Shown here: one piece after another, positions 29,997 to 42,262 of the stretch | Layout of the letters: the number at the start of each line of letters is the position of its first letter | Numbering within the stretch: position 1 is the stretch's first letter | DNA from: Pleurostoma richardsiae | Lineage: Eukaryota > Ascomycota > Sordariomycetes > Calosphaeriales > Pleurostomataceae | Direction of reading: 5' to 3' | Length of the DNA: 64,000 bases | Assembly (NCBI GenBank): GCA_030052745.1 | Contig: JANBVO010000009.1 | Location: 248,001-312,000 of the forward strand | Program-made: the position numbers and the translations under genes | The notes under the pieces: model-generated | Told to the model about the DNA's origin: nothing | The model's database searches: none | Seen by the model: the letters and a program-made list of their open reading frames with translations, nothing else

Positions 29997-30963
29997 GGAC
30001 ACAGTGGTGGCGATGCTTCGCAGCAAGGACCGTCCAACGGCTGGTAACTGGCGCTTTCGGGATACCTCGGGATCATAATTGCTCTCTTTAATCGCAGTAG
30101 GCTTGTCCCGAGCGAGGGTCAACTTGGTCTGCACTAATGAGGGAAAGATACTCGAAACGGGCTGGGCTCAACTACCAGCCTGTGGAGAGGGAAAGCCCTG
30201 TGCGGTCAACAGGGGTGGACTTAATCGTGGCTCCGCTCTCGCTCTCGGATGCTATTGCGAGGCAAACATGATACGTGAATAGACAAAAGTATACCAGCAA
30301 TCATAAATCCTGTGACACCTACACGCAACATCGACTTTCCTCTACATGCTCTTACGAAGTCGGTTGGGTCAAGGAGTGTCTGAGCACTGGCTTCCTATGA
30401 CTAATGTCTTACCCGAAGCCAGGTACGGAGGTGAGCATCGAGGCGCATCGGCATCGACACGACGAGCGGCTGTGCCTACTGTTGTCCGCCATGACTTTAA
30501 TGGAAACACTGTACAGGGTATAGGCTGTCGCCGCCTCTGGCCCCTCGCAGATGGAACTTTACTCCAACGGCTGTGCTCTCTCGAAAGGCGCGGCGCGTTT
30601 GCATGTGATGATACGGCCTCACTGGTAGGACGGTGTGTACACTAGAGAGGCGGAGAATATGGCTGCCGAGCAGGCACTTTTCCTGTATGTTGGTTGCAAC
30701 TGGTAATCTCAAAGGCGACTTAGGGGTTCAGACATTCTTTCGCACGCCTTGTCGCGGGGCGCTATTCAGCCACTTCAGACCATCACACGCCTCGCACTTG
30801 GCACCACCGAGCGTGCCGTCGGACCTCAGTAATCAGGAGACCATTCATGTCCTGACCCGCAACTCGACGGAATCGATCAAAACCAGGAGAACAAGATATC
30901 GTCATCTCCTCTCCGGTATCATCCACCTTCCTTAGGCTCCGAAAACAATAGCAGCTAGTGCTC
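29997..30963. other. Intergenic, no gene recognised
   Basis: 967 bp between RPS0 and the CCC1-type gene, both on the plus strand. Short frames only; no conserved sequence. Confidence 0.45.
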
Positions 30964-31806
30964 ATGTCCTACGCTGCCGAGTCAGCCCCGCTGCTCCGAG
31001 CCTCCGAGGAACGCAGTCCGGCCGGCGCCTCTCCGCCGCGTCTTCGGCCCGACCTCCTCAGCCGGCGGGCCATCTCATCTGCCAGCGTTGTCCCTCACGT
31101 TGAGGACCATGCTACGAGCGGCTACAGCGCCGTCTTGCGGGATGTCATCATCGGCTTCGCTGACGGGCTGACGGTGCCTTTCGCTCTGACGGCCGGCCTC
31201 TCCAGCCTCGGGAGTACGCGGCTCGTTGTCATTGGCGGCCTCGCCGAGCTCTTCTCCGGCATGATCAGTATGGGACTGGGCGCGTACCTGGCCGCCGTCA
31301 CCGAGCGCCAGCATTGGGAGGCAGAGCACGCGCGCGAGTGTTGGGAGGTCGACCACGTGCCCGACATGGAGCGTGCCGAGATCTACGACATCCTGTCCCG
31401 CTACGGCGTGTCGCGCGGCGCGGCGCGGGCCGTTACCGACGAGCTGTGTACTGATCGCAAGGCCTGGGTGCGCTTCATGATGGACTTTGAGCTGCGGCTC
31501 GAGGAGCCCGACGTTAGCAGGGCTTGGATCTCTGCTGTGACCATGGGTTGCAGTTACTTTATAGGGGGCCTCGTACCAATGGTGCCGTACTTCCTAATGG
31601 CGAGCGCCAGGAACGCGCTATTCGTCTCCATCGCCACCACAGCCTTGGTCCTGCTGGCCTTTGGCTACGTCAAGAACTACCTCACCATTCGGAACAAGAG
31701 AGCCGGCTTCATGGGGGCGCTGCAGACGCTGATCATCGGAGCGTTGGCTGCCGGCACAAGTTATGGAATAGTGAGGCTGTTGGACTCGGGCCACTCTGCC
31801 ACGTGA
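30964..31806 (+). CDS. ccc1: Ccc1/VIT1-family vacuolar iron/manganese transporter
   Basis: Imports Fe2+ (and Mn2+) into the vacuole in exchange for protons, protecting against iron toxicity (family knowledge). Single exon, 280 aa. Start is ATG 30964. A 55-residue cytosolic N-terminus precedes LRDVIIGFADGLTVPFALTAGLS (TM1, the family signature), then GGLAELFSGMISMGLGAYLA (TM2), a cytosolic metal-binding segment (residues about 120-185) rich in Glu and His (RQHWEAEHARECWEVDHVPDMERAE and a MMDFELRLEEPD stretch), and three further TMs (AWISAVTMGCSYFIGGLVPM, ALFVSIATTALVLLAFG, LIIGALAAGTSYGIVRLL). Five TMs, normal length. The extra Cys in ECWEVDH is not usual in relatives I recall. Confidence 0.95.
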   Translation: MSYAAESAPLLRASEERSPAGASPPRLRPDLLSRRAISSASVVPHVEDHATSGYSAVLRDVIIGFADGLTVPFALTAGLSSLGSTRLVVIGGLAELFSGMISMGLGAYLAAVTERQHWEAEHARECWEVDHVPDMERAEIYDILSRYGVSRGAARAVTDELCTDRKAWVRFMMDFELRLEEPDVSRAWISAVTMGCSYFIGGLVPMVPYFLMASARNALFVSIATTALVLLAFGYVKNYLTIRNKRAGFMGALQTLIIGALAAGTSYGIVRLLDSGHSAT

Positions 31807-32956
31807 ATAGACAGACGGTCGATGGTGGTTTTGTATCGCTAGTTTCGTTTGCTTGAGTGACGCTATGCCCGGCAGGTATCGTGTAGTTATACTGCTCTGG
31901 GAGCGCGGGGATCGTGGTCTGCTCGCGGTACGCCACACGTGTCACCGTGGCAAGTCGTACCTCTCCGGGTTACTGCATGCACTTATGTACCTTTTTGGCG
32001 TATGTGTCACTTGGATTTGATTCCTCATAACGTGACAAGCCTGAGCACCGACGAGCCACACCTGAAGGGACCCGTAGGGAAGCTGCGGCCAACTTCAATG
32101 CTCTCTGTACAACAAGAACCGATTGTATCCCGCAGAACTTATTCATTTCGTCTATAACGGAGCGACTCGAAGGTATTTGACGACGCAAGGGGGTATATGG
32201 GTCAGATGCAAACGGACTGTGCTCGCAATACCGCGTCCGATGCCGCATCTCCTTCCGCCTTCATCCGGTTCTCCAAATATCTTCTCAGCAGATAATCAGC
32301 CACCCCACCAATCTGGCATCCTTCAACACACATATGTACACAGAGAACTCGATCCTCTCAGTGGCTAGGTACGTCTTGACGTGATTGTGATAGGGTCACT
32401 GTTTCTGGCGAGCTCCTCCGCCCCCAGCCGAAACCCGCGTGGAACCGTGGAACCGTGGAACCTTCCCAAATATATTGATCAGGCGACTCCTGCCGGATGT
32501 CGGCCCTGATCTTTGGAAGCGTATGATATCAACAGGGAAAGAGACGAACCAATGGTAGAAATAATAGCGACCGGAAGAGACAATGGACGATGATATCCTT
32601 GAGTCCAGGCCGCGCCCCAGGCCCTCGCTTCCAACACCAAGACGCCTTGCCCGCTTTGCCCACCGGTTGGGGCACTAAGGTAAAAGAAAACTAGTTAAAT
32701 AGATTGCGGAGAGACCGGGTTGAACGAGGGGATCTGCGTGTGCGATCATTAGGTAATCCCCAGTGGTCGTGGGGAGGGATATAGAGACACACGTGCAACA
32801 GCCAAGCATGGATGCTGCCCGCGGAGTAGTGGTACAGTGTTGCGTGGGCGAGAAAGGAGTCTATCATGCGCTCGGACGGATTGGGGAATCAATGGAAATG
32901 AATGATCGTGGGATGGTATCGGGTATTAATCGTAAGCGTGAGTGTTTGACGATGGC
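31807..32956. other. Intergenic with a small tandem repeat
   Basis: 1.15 kb between convergent genes (CCC1-type plus strand, LTE1 minus strand). Three head-to-tail copies of CGTGGAAC occupy 32438-32461. No coding signal. Confidence 0.5.
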
Positions 32957-35900
32957 TCACTCAAGGCTTTCGGAGCGCCGCCGGATATCATCATCCTTTA
33001 GTGCGCTCATCCAAAGACAGCGTTCGGTGATCCCTTCTACAGGTTGGAAGGTGTACAGAGTGCTCGCTTCCAGAAGTCTGAGCAAGGTTTTGACGATGCT
33101 CGCAGCAATCCGGCAGCGCTCAAAGTTGACCAGCGGAGCAGTCGTCGGGCTACTCGCGATTTCGCTCGGCCGCTGCGCATTGAAGATCAGGTCGTGTGTA
33201 TAGATGCCGACGAAAGGGATGCAACCCATGTCTGCACTGGCGATGTCCGCACCTTCCATCTCTGCTCGGAGGTTGTAAAAATTGCGGGTTGGGGATACTA
33301 GACTCTCCAAATCCCGAAGAGTGCGCATGTCTGTAGGAGGAACGAAGCTCCATGTCTTTGTCAGCCGGGTGATCTCGTTACTCGACAGGGCGATGGCGAT
33401 CTGGCTCATGGTGGCAAAGTTGCGATATCTCCTGCAGTGGGCTGCGATGTGGATGAGCTTGATGGTGCAGCGAGCGCGCTCTTCGAGATCTTGTGTCAGC
33501 ACAATCTCTGATACAGCCCACTTCACCATGATGTTGAAGCGTGCAATAACAACCTCGACCCCATGAGCTTCAGTGTTTCGAAGAAAATCGACCCAGGAGC
33601 GGCTGTCGATGTTGTCGGCGTTCTTCCAGCGCATTTCAATCAACTCCTTCCAGTCAATCTCGTTAAGCGCGTCCTTCTCGATCAGTGTGAACTGCTGGGC
33701 CAGCACTTCGGAGTCAAACGCAAGGATGAATGGAAGATGGACTGAGAAGGAGCGGGGGCCTTGCTGTTCCGCCATTCTGTGCGCATTTCGGAGAGCTTCC
33801 TCCGTGCCGGTCAACCCCCCCGGCGAAGTCATGGATGGAGCATACTGCGCGGTCGTCGGCGTCGTCTCGGGAGTCGGGGGCAGGGGCTTGTCATCCCAGA
33901 GCTGGTGGTCATGGACCTCAGGAGTGCCTGCAGTTTCTGGATACATCGCAAGAGCCTGGGTCAGTGTGATAGGGGGAGACGGTGGGCCGTCCCTTGCCTC
34001 AGCTATTCCCTGAGCCTCGCCAAGAGAACCTGCTGCAAGTCTGGAGATGACCGTATCTGCTCGAACAGGAGGGAATGCGACTTGCGAGTCCGAATCATAG
34101 AAATCTTCTTCCACGCACTCTTCGGATAGCTCTGATGATAGCTCCCCCTCTTCGTCACTGTCATCGTTGAAAAATGACTGCTTCTCATCGCTTCCGGCGC
34201 TCCCGGGTAGAGCGGCGCCGTGCTCGATTTTTTCCATGCTTTTGGTCTTCCTAACAAATTCGTACGAAGAATGTTCCGAATCCTTCTCGCTCAAAGCGCC
34301 AGAAGTGGAAGCACCCTCTTCAGGCCCTTGCAGAATGGAATGGTTTGTCCATTCTGCCTTGCTCCTCCTCCCTTCGTCAGTCAAGCCACGCTGCAACAGC
34401 GGAATCGACGAGTAAGAGCCGGTAGAGTCGTCTGACAGAAAGGATCGAGCTTCGTCGTTCGGCGGCTTGGTGTTTGACGGCACAGTGAGAAAGCTCTCCA
34501 CCGGTGTGTTCTCAGAAGGGGCTGTCAGAGGAATGGACACTCCTTCGTCTCCGACATGTTCATGCCGGTGCTTCTTCTTCTCCTTGAAATCTTCTTGACC
34601 CAGCGTCGACAAATCAGCAGCGGAAGATATCTTGGGTGGAACCCTGGTCGGTTCCATGAGAAGTTTCGGCGACCTCTTCTCATATTTTCCCTCCAGTTTT
34701 AAAAGTGCCGACTCGACACCGCCATCGTCATCCGCATCGTCGGGTATCTGAGCCAATTTCTGCGCTTCAGCTTCAAAAGATGGGCGCATGACAGGCTTGG
34801 AAGAATGTGTGCTAAAGAGTGATATCTGCTGTTTCGGCCGTTGCTCTGTGATGGCACCTAATGAGAAGGTATCTACCCCTTCGCGGGAGTAGTCACTATT
34901 GACGACGTCCACGAACCCACTGGACTCTTGAGCCGTGGCCGGACTGCGCAAGAAAGAACTGCGAAAGGAGTCCGTGTACGTCGTTAGTGAGCCGACGGAC
35001 CTCGATCTTCGCAATGTTGACTGATCAAGCTCCCCAACCTTCGCCACGGCCCGCAGGTCTCCACCTGGCCGTCTCCTAAGAACGCGTAGAGGCTGTGGCA
35101 TGGGGATCTCAGACATGTCATCCATCACAGAACCTTCGGAGTATGTGGTCGCATCGAAGCTGCGAATTGTTGGTTGGGGAACCATCCCACTGTGGAACGA
35201 CGCATATCGTCGATAGCCAAGAGATCGATATGAACGACTGGAAGGGCGCCTCATGTGACCGTTTCCTGCACTTAAAGGGGGCCTGCTCGAGGACTGCCGG
35301 GTGAGTTCACCGGAGGGGCGCCCAAAACCTGACGCCCTGCCCACTGGACCTGCCATCCCAAGTGTGTTCAGGTCAGGGACGAACGGAGGTAACTGGTCTG
35401 CTGACAATGAAGGTCGGACGATGTGACGATCACCAAGGATGTGGGACGACCTTCTGGGCGTTCCCCTCGACTGGCCAGGTGGCGTATTTGGAGGTGTTGG
35501 CCCAGCTAGGTGGGGCACGACGGTTTCCGCAAAGGCCTCGACAGATGAGTTCACGGCAGGCAGCGCTCCAGCCATGGACGGCAAGGATGCTGGCAATGGT
35601 ACGGTATCGTCAACGATGACGATCGACTTGCTTCCGGTGGTAATGTCTCCGTCACTGAAGGGACGTCTATCGTCCCCCCGATGGACCCGCTCTTCCGCTA
35701 CTAGCTCTATGTGTGCTGGTGAGCGTTCCTCGGGCTCGGCAGCTATTCCTGTAATCGGTGTTGCTGAAGCAATGGACTGGTGCAGGCCCCGCTGTTCGAC
35801 ATAAGCAGCAGCATCTTCACGGACAGCAGTCTTGAAATCCTCCGCAATCTCGGCTCCCAAGAGATCAATACGAACCGGTGATCGCATACCAGCCACGCGA

Positions 35901-38551
35901 GGACGAGCCTGCGGCACAATAGCGGTTCCCGGGAGCCTGTTCGTTGTCGCTCCTCGAGGACCTATGGGTGAGATGCTGATGAAGTTACCTTGCGTAGGTG
36001 ATACGCCTTGTCCGCGAGTGCTGAGCGCGCGGCGAACACTGCCCAGTAATCTCCTCATCCCGGGACCGGACATTCCCGACGCGAGCCCCTTGTCCTTCCG
36101 TGCATCGGTAGGATGAGGCTGGAAGACAGTCGTCTGTCTGCTCGGTGCCCCTGGTGTGTTCGGCGACAGGACCTCAACGAGAGCTTGGCCTGGGGGAAGA
36201 AGATTTCCCCTCACGAGGCTGCCCGCGTACGGCAGTGTGAGGATAAGTTCGGCATTCTTGTAGAAAGTCGACTTGTCTTGGGTCGTGGGATGCTCTCGGA
36301 GAGAATCAGTTAAACTACCATTGCGCTTGTGGCTCTGATGCGGCCGGACTCGTTTGCCCACCAACGCTTTCGGCGTTGTTGCGACAGGGCCAGCATTTGC
36401 GTAAACCGAGCTCGGGTCAACCGGATGAGGAGCTAGAGGATAGCTGGATCCAAGATGCGCAAGCCTCAGGTTCCTAGTCGGGAACGAGCAAGACGTCACG
36501 TCTAGACTCGTGATACTAGTGGGTGATGATGCCTGCCGCCTCTCCAGCCTCTCTTCAGCTCCGCCTGGTTCCTCAGGAGTGCCAGGGCGTTGATGTCCCA
36601 TCAAGACGGAGTCGATACGGCCGACTTTTGAGGTATTCTGACAAGAAGCGGTCGCCGCTTCGTCTTGACTTCTCGACTGGGAGAGGACGGCGTCTAAATG
36701 AAGCGGACCCTCCTCGAACTTTTCCCAGAACCTCGGGTCTAGGCTTGTGCTCCGATGTCCGGCAAGTCCACCAGGTGCTATAGGGGCCTCAAGCTCGAGG
36801 GAAGAGTCGAATTCAGGCCCGTCCCAGTACTGGGCGCACACTCTTCTCCAGCACTTCTTGAGCTCTGCCAGAATCTTGAGCTGAACTTTTCCTCCTCGTG
36901 TGTCTTGCGACAGCTCTTCGACAAAGTCGTTGAGCAGGTTACAGAACGTGAGACGCAACTGGTAGTCGATGACGAAGTCGTCCACGAAATAGTTGAGAAT
37001 CCAGTGGCGGAGCGCAACAAAAGTGCGGACCCTGACGACCATCCCTGTCTCATCATCTCTAGCCAGGGCCCACCGCAGTCTCGCAATCAGCATGTGCAAG
37101 AGATCGGACGGCTCAAGGAAGGCGCGAAACGTGAGGAAGAAGTCGGACAATAACTCGTAGTCCAGGAAGCTAGGGGAAGTTATCTCCGCCACCAGCCGAG
37201 GTGGCGTGGCGGCGGTGACAGCCCCGGTAGCCGGCGAGTATCTGACGATTGCGCGGTCGTCACAGGCTGGCTTGAACGTCAATGCATCAAACATGGTAGG
37301 CTCAATCACGAGGTGTCCTGAGAGGTAGGTTGACCTCAACATGTTTTGCAGAGGCAGACGAGCCGAGGACAGCGCGGAAAGGCTGTTCGGGTCGGCGTGC
37401 GCTGGCAGCTGCTCCTGAGGGACCTCAATGGGCGTCGGCCTCCTGGACATGATAGAGCCGGTGCGCGGGGTACGGCTACGGGAGGGGTTCAACAGGGAGT
37501 GGTGGCTCGAGTGGAAGTCTTCGGTCGGCGCATACGAGGAACCGCGAAAGAACGGAGTGCCTTGGAGGGTGAAACGGGGAGTTCCAATCTTCCAGGACGG
37601 TATAGCGACCTCGAGGAGTGGACTGCTTGCCGGATCTATCCTGTCCTCCACTGTCCTCAGCCGAGTCTCCTCGCCGGGTTGCGTGATGACTATCTTGAAG
37701 GCGCCCGGTTCCGACTCTCGAGCGACGCTAGCATCGCGAATGGTAGAATCTGAGACAGCGCGTCGGTGACCTGTTGGCAGACGAATCCCATTTGGCGGGG
37801 CCTGCAGCTGGTCAATCGGCGTCGAAGGAGCTTGACTCGGCGTCCACTGTGTCCCATTTGTCTGGCCTAGATCCTCGATCCCCCTTGTCGTCTTGACAGT
37901 CGCGAGACCGTCAAGGCCCGCAGTCCCTGGCGGAGTAATAGGGAAGACGAAATGCGGTTGGGGATAGCGCTGGTTTGCGGGACGGACCGTCGGCCTAGGA
38001 TCGAATCAGCATTGGTGGGCTTCCCCTTCAGTCGCGGGCGGCCATCCCCGAGTACAGGTGCGCACTTCAGGCTCCTAAGGTCTGGGTCGGAAGGGGACAA
38101 GGAAGGAGTTAGAGAGCTGTGTTTGCATAGAGGCGTACCTCAGGTAGATGCGGCCATTGTTACCAACGTTGGCCACGGTGAAATGCCTCCCTTCCCGGCC
38201 GGCCGAACCTCCGTCAGGCGCAATCTCCCATCTCTCATCCGAGCCTTTCTTCGCAGATGGTTTTCTGAGCGGGTAGTCCTCATGGCTCCGTCGTTCCGTC
38301 GCCGGCAACAGTGACTTGGCGACAGTACCAGGCAGTAACCGCGCCTTGGATTTGGCTCCGCGGGCAGCTCCTCGCCGCTCACCACCACTGCGTGTCGAGA
38401 CCGTCGCGGTGTGTCTGGATCTGGCGCTGCCTACACCACCATCTCGGGGGGTTACAGGGCTGCGCGATGATCCCTTGGTGGCAGGTGGCGGTCGCTGTCG
38501 CGTGCGTGGACCCTGAATGGGAAGGGCGGTCGAATCGACACCAGCATCCAT
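32957..38551 (-). CDS. lte1: Lte1-like Ras guanine-nucleotide exchange factor
   Basis: Exons 38551-38139 and 37994-32957 with a 144-bp GT-AG intron; 1,816 aa. Residues about 370-510 are a RasGEF N-terminal (REM) domain (PRLVAEITSPSFLDYELLSD, FFLTFRAFLEPSDLLHMLIA, RHWILNYFVDDFVIDYQLR). The last 250 residues are the CDC25-type catalytic domain (LAQQFTLIEKDALNEIDWKE, FNIMVKWAVSEIVL, IHIAAHCRRYRNFATMSQIA, IPFVGIYTHDLIF). The 1,000 residues between are disordered, Ser/Pro-rich with many Ser-Pro sites. REM near the N-terminus and CDC25 at the extreme C-terminus, separated by a long linker, is the Lte1 arrangement; in budding yeast Lte1 promotes mitotic exit and spindle-position signalling. The N-terminal exon has FTVANVGNNGRIYLR/PTVRP, conserved in fungal orthologues. 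Start: ATG 38551, the first in frame. Confidence 0.93.
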
Positions 38552-40180
38552 GGCTTTAGAGAGTCGCAGGCCAAGGTCTGCTGTCGGCAAGTAGAGTCAC
38601 TGTGGGCGAAGGCATTGAGTCAATCCGAGGCTGCCGAGTGGGAATTGGGCGCGATTCGCAGGGGCGAGACAGTGCTCGCCAGTCCTGTCGGAAGTGCTGT
38701 CGGGGAGTCGTGGTTTGGTCGTGTTGTGTTGTTGGGAATGGGATGGGATGGAGCGAGAAGAAGCAGGCGTTGGAGGTACACGCGGGTAGGGGAACTTGCA
38801 CTTCCGAGATGGGACGGATTAGGGTCAGGAGGGGGCGACCTCGGGAGTGTACCTGGCACTCACGGCCACGCCACGCCGTAGACACAAGTCACTCGGGCCC
38901 CCGGGTGCCTCCCGTCGCGCGTACTACTATAGTATGTACTCGAGCAGTAACTTACTGCATAGTAGTACTCATCAAGCCATGCGGCGGAATTACCTACACT
39001 AGGTGGGCAGGGAGAGCATCAATGCGCTGTTGGCACCCAAGCACTCCCCGGCGGCCCAGCCACTCCTCCAGGCCAAGCAAGGTGCAAGGTTTGGTTTGGC
39101 TGGCCCCGCCCGGGTGGACTCCCCGACATAGCAGGTAAATACGGGTTCCGTACCAAGAGCGCCCAACCTAACTGAACCTGCTCTACTTTCACCTTAGCCA
39201 GATTCCAACCGTCCGGTCGGGGCGTCGCCAGGGCAGGCGACGGGCGCTTCTGATTGCATCTAGCGAAGTCGACGGACGACGCGCATCGATGAAACTCCTT
39301 GGGCACGCCGAAGCACTTATCTATTGTGTACGTGCCTGGGCTGCCGTTCCTGGCCGCTCCCTCTTTCTCTCCCTTTGGGTCTTCTCATTAGTCTTAACGG
39401 CCTTCTCCAGCGGAATTTCCCCTCTGCGTTCGTTCCTCCCAGCATCTATCTCCCAGCCTCCCTGCAGGAGTGGAAAGATTGCAGGTGGCCTGTGGGAAAA
39501 CGGCCCACATACTGACAAGGGTGGTGATGCTTGGCGTGTGCCTCGCTATGTTGAAGTCTGGACAACCCATGACCCCCGTCGAGCAGGGAGGGGCCTCGCA
39601 ACCCGGGAGGAGAAATGGTCAATGGACCGCGTGTCTGTAGCCGAGGAGACGCCCCAGTTTCGGATCGAATGCTGAAGAGGATCCAGCTTTCTCATTGCTT
39701 CCTGCATCACAGTTAACTAGTGGTCGCCCATCGATAGCAATGGATAAGCAGAGCAGCAGTTAAGGACACAGGAGGCTGGCCGTTGCGGTCCTCCGAGCCA
39801 TCCCGCGTGGAGTGTCAAATTGACCTGACCTCAAAGCCCAGATGCAATGCGTTCGTTGTACGCTGGGGCTTAATTGCTTGTCATTTCCATGTAACGGATG
39901 CATACCTTGCTAACTTGGACGGACGAGAGACAGGATTGAAAACACTGGTGCACGTACGTGCCCTCTGCCCAGCGCGCGGGCTCATACTGAGCAGTTCCTT
40001 GCGACTAACTGACTGACGGCAGACTGCAGCCTCATCAGGAACTTCTGCCTTGGTTGTCCGCCTTTTTCGAGCAATTGTCCAATCACCACCTCACCCAGCA
40101 TAGTAACCTGTGACGCCCGCTGTGACCAGAGTTGCATTGTCGCGATCCATGTCCGGATTTCTGCCTACCTGTAAGCAGCT
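38552..40180. other. Intergenic upstream of LTE1
   Basis: 1.6 kb. Holds the LTE1 promoter and leader. A nested palindrome lies at 38921-38968 (separate entry). Apart from that I see no coding or RNA feature. Confidence 0.45.
38921..38968. repeat. Nested inverted repeats (possible hairpin or palindromic site)
   Basis: GTACTACTAT at 38921-38930 is exactly inverted as ATAGTAGTAC at 38959-38968. Inside them GCAGTAA-C-TTACTGC forms a second perfect 7-bp inverted repeat. It lies about 370 bp upstream of the LTE1 start codon. Could be a dimeric transcription-factor site or a small MITE remnant. Confidence 0.6.
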
Positions 40181-40303
40181 AAGGTCTGAAAAAAATCTAA
40201 GGGAAATTCCTTAACGAAAAGTACTTTTAATAACAAGCAAATTAGTCATTTGGTAAGGTACGAGTTGTTTAAGACTTTTCCCTTAGATTTTTTTTCAGAC
40301 CTT
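40181..40303. mobile_element. 123-bp MITE with 26-bp terminal inverted repeats, hAT-like
   Basis: The left end (40181-40206, starting AAGGTCTGAAAAAAATCT) and right end (40276-40303, ending AGATTTTTTTTCAGACCTT) are near-perfect inverted repeats differing by one A. AGCAGCTA on the left and GGCAGCTA on the right flank it: seven of eight bases match, compatible with an 8-bp hAT target-site duplication if the element ends at 40182/40304. The interior is AT-rich and non-coding, with a perfect AAAAGTACTTTT palindrome (40217-40228). Non-autonomous; it would depend on a transposase elsewhere. Confidence 0.85.
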
Positions 40304-42262
40304 GGCAGCTAAAAGTACAGATACCTGGCGGGTTGCACGATGTGACCTACAAGCAACAGACGTAGGAATGGCACTATATGTAGCAGGTACCCAATCATGC
40401 CTCCCAAGAATCAATGCGCTGCTGGGCTTTTCTCTCTCCCCTCCCATGCCATATGCTTATCCGCCGCCCTAGAGTGGAACAGGCGCACTCGGTAGAGTGT
40501 CATTTGTTCTCCCCATGGATCAGAAGCACCCAAGAACGCCTCGAGTCCTCCATCTAGGCCGGGCGTTGCTAGCCGAACTCGCAAGCGCCAAGCGCTGCCT
40601 TGGTACGTGACCGCGATGTCGTGCGGTTCAAGCGGGCTTCACCTGCTAGTCGTCCCTTAATTACGCCGACAAGATTAGGGAAGCCCGGGGTCTGAAATTG
40701 GGCGATGCAGCTGCCAGCAGGGTGTGCCCCGTGTCCTGTGCTCCGGCTGCGTCTTCCGTCCTACACGTATTATCCGTCACACGGCGTGCCATTCCTCCAC
40801 CGCAGTGTGATACGCCTCACATAAACGCTGCTATCTTGCTTTGAGGCACCTACCTTGAAGCTCTTCCCAGCAAATGAGTTGTTGTTGTTAGTCGATTCCT
40901 CAAGCGTGCGAGACATTGGAGGCTATCAGTCACACCGCCTCTAGAGTGCGCCTTTTCCGGCTTCTGCGCTACTACTGCATGCTACAGCATCGCCGCAAGG
41001 CGAAAGCCAGCAGCTCTTGACCAGTCGCCGGCAAGCCGATCATTGCTCTATTCTCACCAGGAGACTGGCATCAGAAGGGCTCAAGGGTCTTCGAGAGACC
41101 AACAGGTCAAGACGCCAGTCATCTCGAGCGCGCCCCTGCTGTATGCAGCGCAGTGTGCGATCTGTCGCCAGATCAAGCAGGTAGGCGTCGCTCCCCGTCC
41201 ATCGCTTAATACTACTCGAAGAAGCAACATCAACCTGCCGGCCGGTCGAGTAAGTGATCGGATTACCCGCAGCGGATCTACCTCAGCAGAAGAGATATTG
41301 ACGTCCGGCCGCCTTAACTTGCAAGCCAGATATCGGGCACGGCATTCGCGCCGGTGTCCTTGATCCTGCCACAGGCTGGGGGATTCCCCGGTTTCCCTAC
41401 CGTTATTACTCAGGCCGGCCGGCGGCGAATTTGTCGTCTCATCACGGCACGGCAACCTGCAATCTCGGTTTCCCACGCCAAGCTACGGGCTCGGATCGGC
41501 ACTCGGTGAGTCAAAGAACCTCCATGCTGTGCACTGGTGCCGTCCTTGTACACGGCTGGCTTGAGAGGTTGCTGAACAAAGCCGGGAATCATGTGCGCTG
41601 TCATGCTGATTTGACGAAGCTGACCGGCTCCATCCCTGGCTGGTATTGGTTCCTAGGGCTAGGTAAACATCGAGGCTCGCGCTGCTTTCAGAGGCCAAGA
41701 TAAGACGCAACACATCCGTATGCATAAGAAGCTGCGCGTCAGCATGTCACATGCCTGGGTTTCCAAGAACAACCACGAGTATGCATAACTCGCAGAGGGG
41801 GCTCAATCTAGCCCCCCCCTCACTGTCTTGCCTCACGAGGAATCCTTTCGCAGACATAGCCGCCTTAGCCATGGAAAGAGCAGCAGAACTTCTTGAACGG
41901 TCAAGCTTGAAAACTGTTAGAGCAAGACGAGCATCTACGCTCTTCTATATAAGTCGTGCCATTCATGGTAGGCATCGGAGGTAGAGAAACTCATGGGAAC
42001 CTGAGCGGCCCCGGTCCAAGGCGTATTATGCGTCGGTCGCATCACCAGTTGGGAGGTACATGGAGATATCCCTGGCTAGTCCATCATGAGGGAGATCCCG
42101 GTTTCATTTACCACTGGTGTTATGTCTATGCCAGCCAGCGCGGACGAATGTGGCGCTTAGTACCGCCGCCGCGAGGTTAGACAAGTAGCCTAATCTGTCT
42201 ACAGAACCTTTCCAGTCCATATCTCATACATTTCTCAGGCCATTACCCGCTCTAGCAGACGC
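40304..42262. other. Intergenic downstream of SEC18
   Basis: About 2 kb with no convincing gene. A short CxxCRQIK string near 41153-41180 recalls a Zn2Cys6 motif but nothing around it supports a gene (see rejected list). Confidence 0.4.

Noticed and set aside
33282-36783. Long open frames opposite the LTE1 gene
   Set aside because: Antisense shadows of a 5-kb coding exon; no conserved motifs.
41120-41220. CAICRQIKQ string resembling the start of a Zn2Cys6 transcription factor, followed by a GT
   Set aside because: The second half of the six-cysteine cluster and any downstream regulatory domain are absent.
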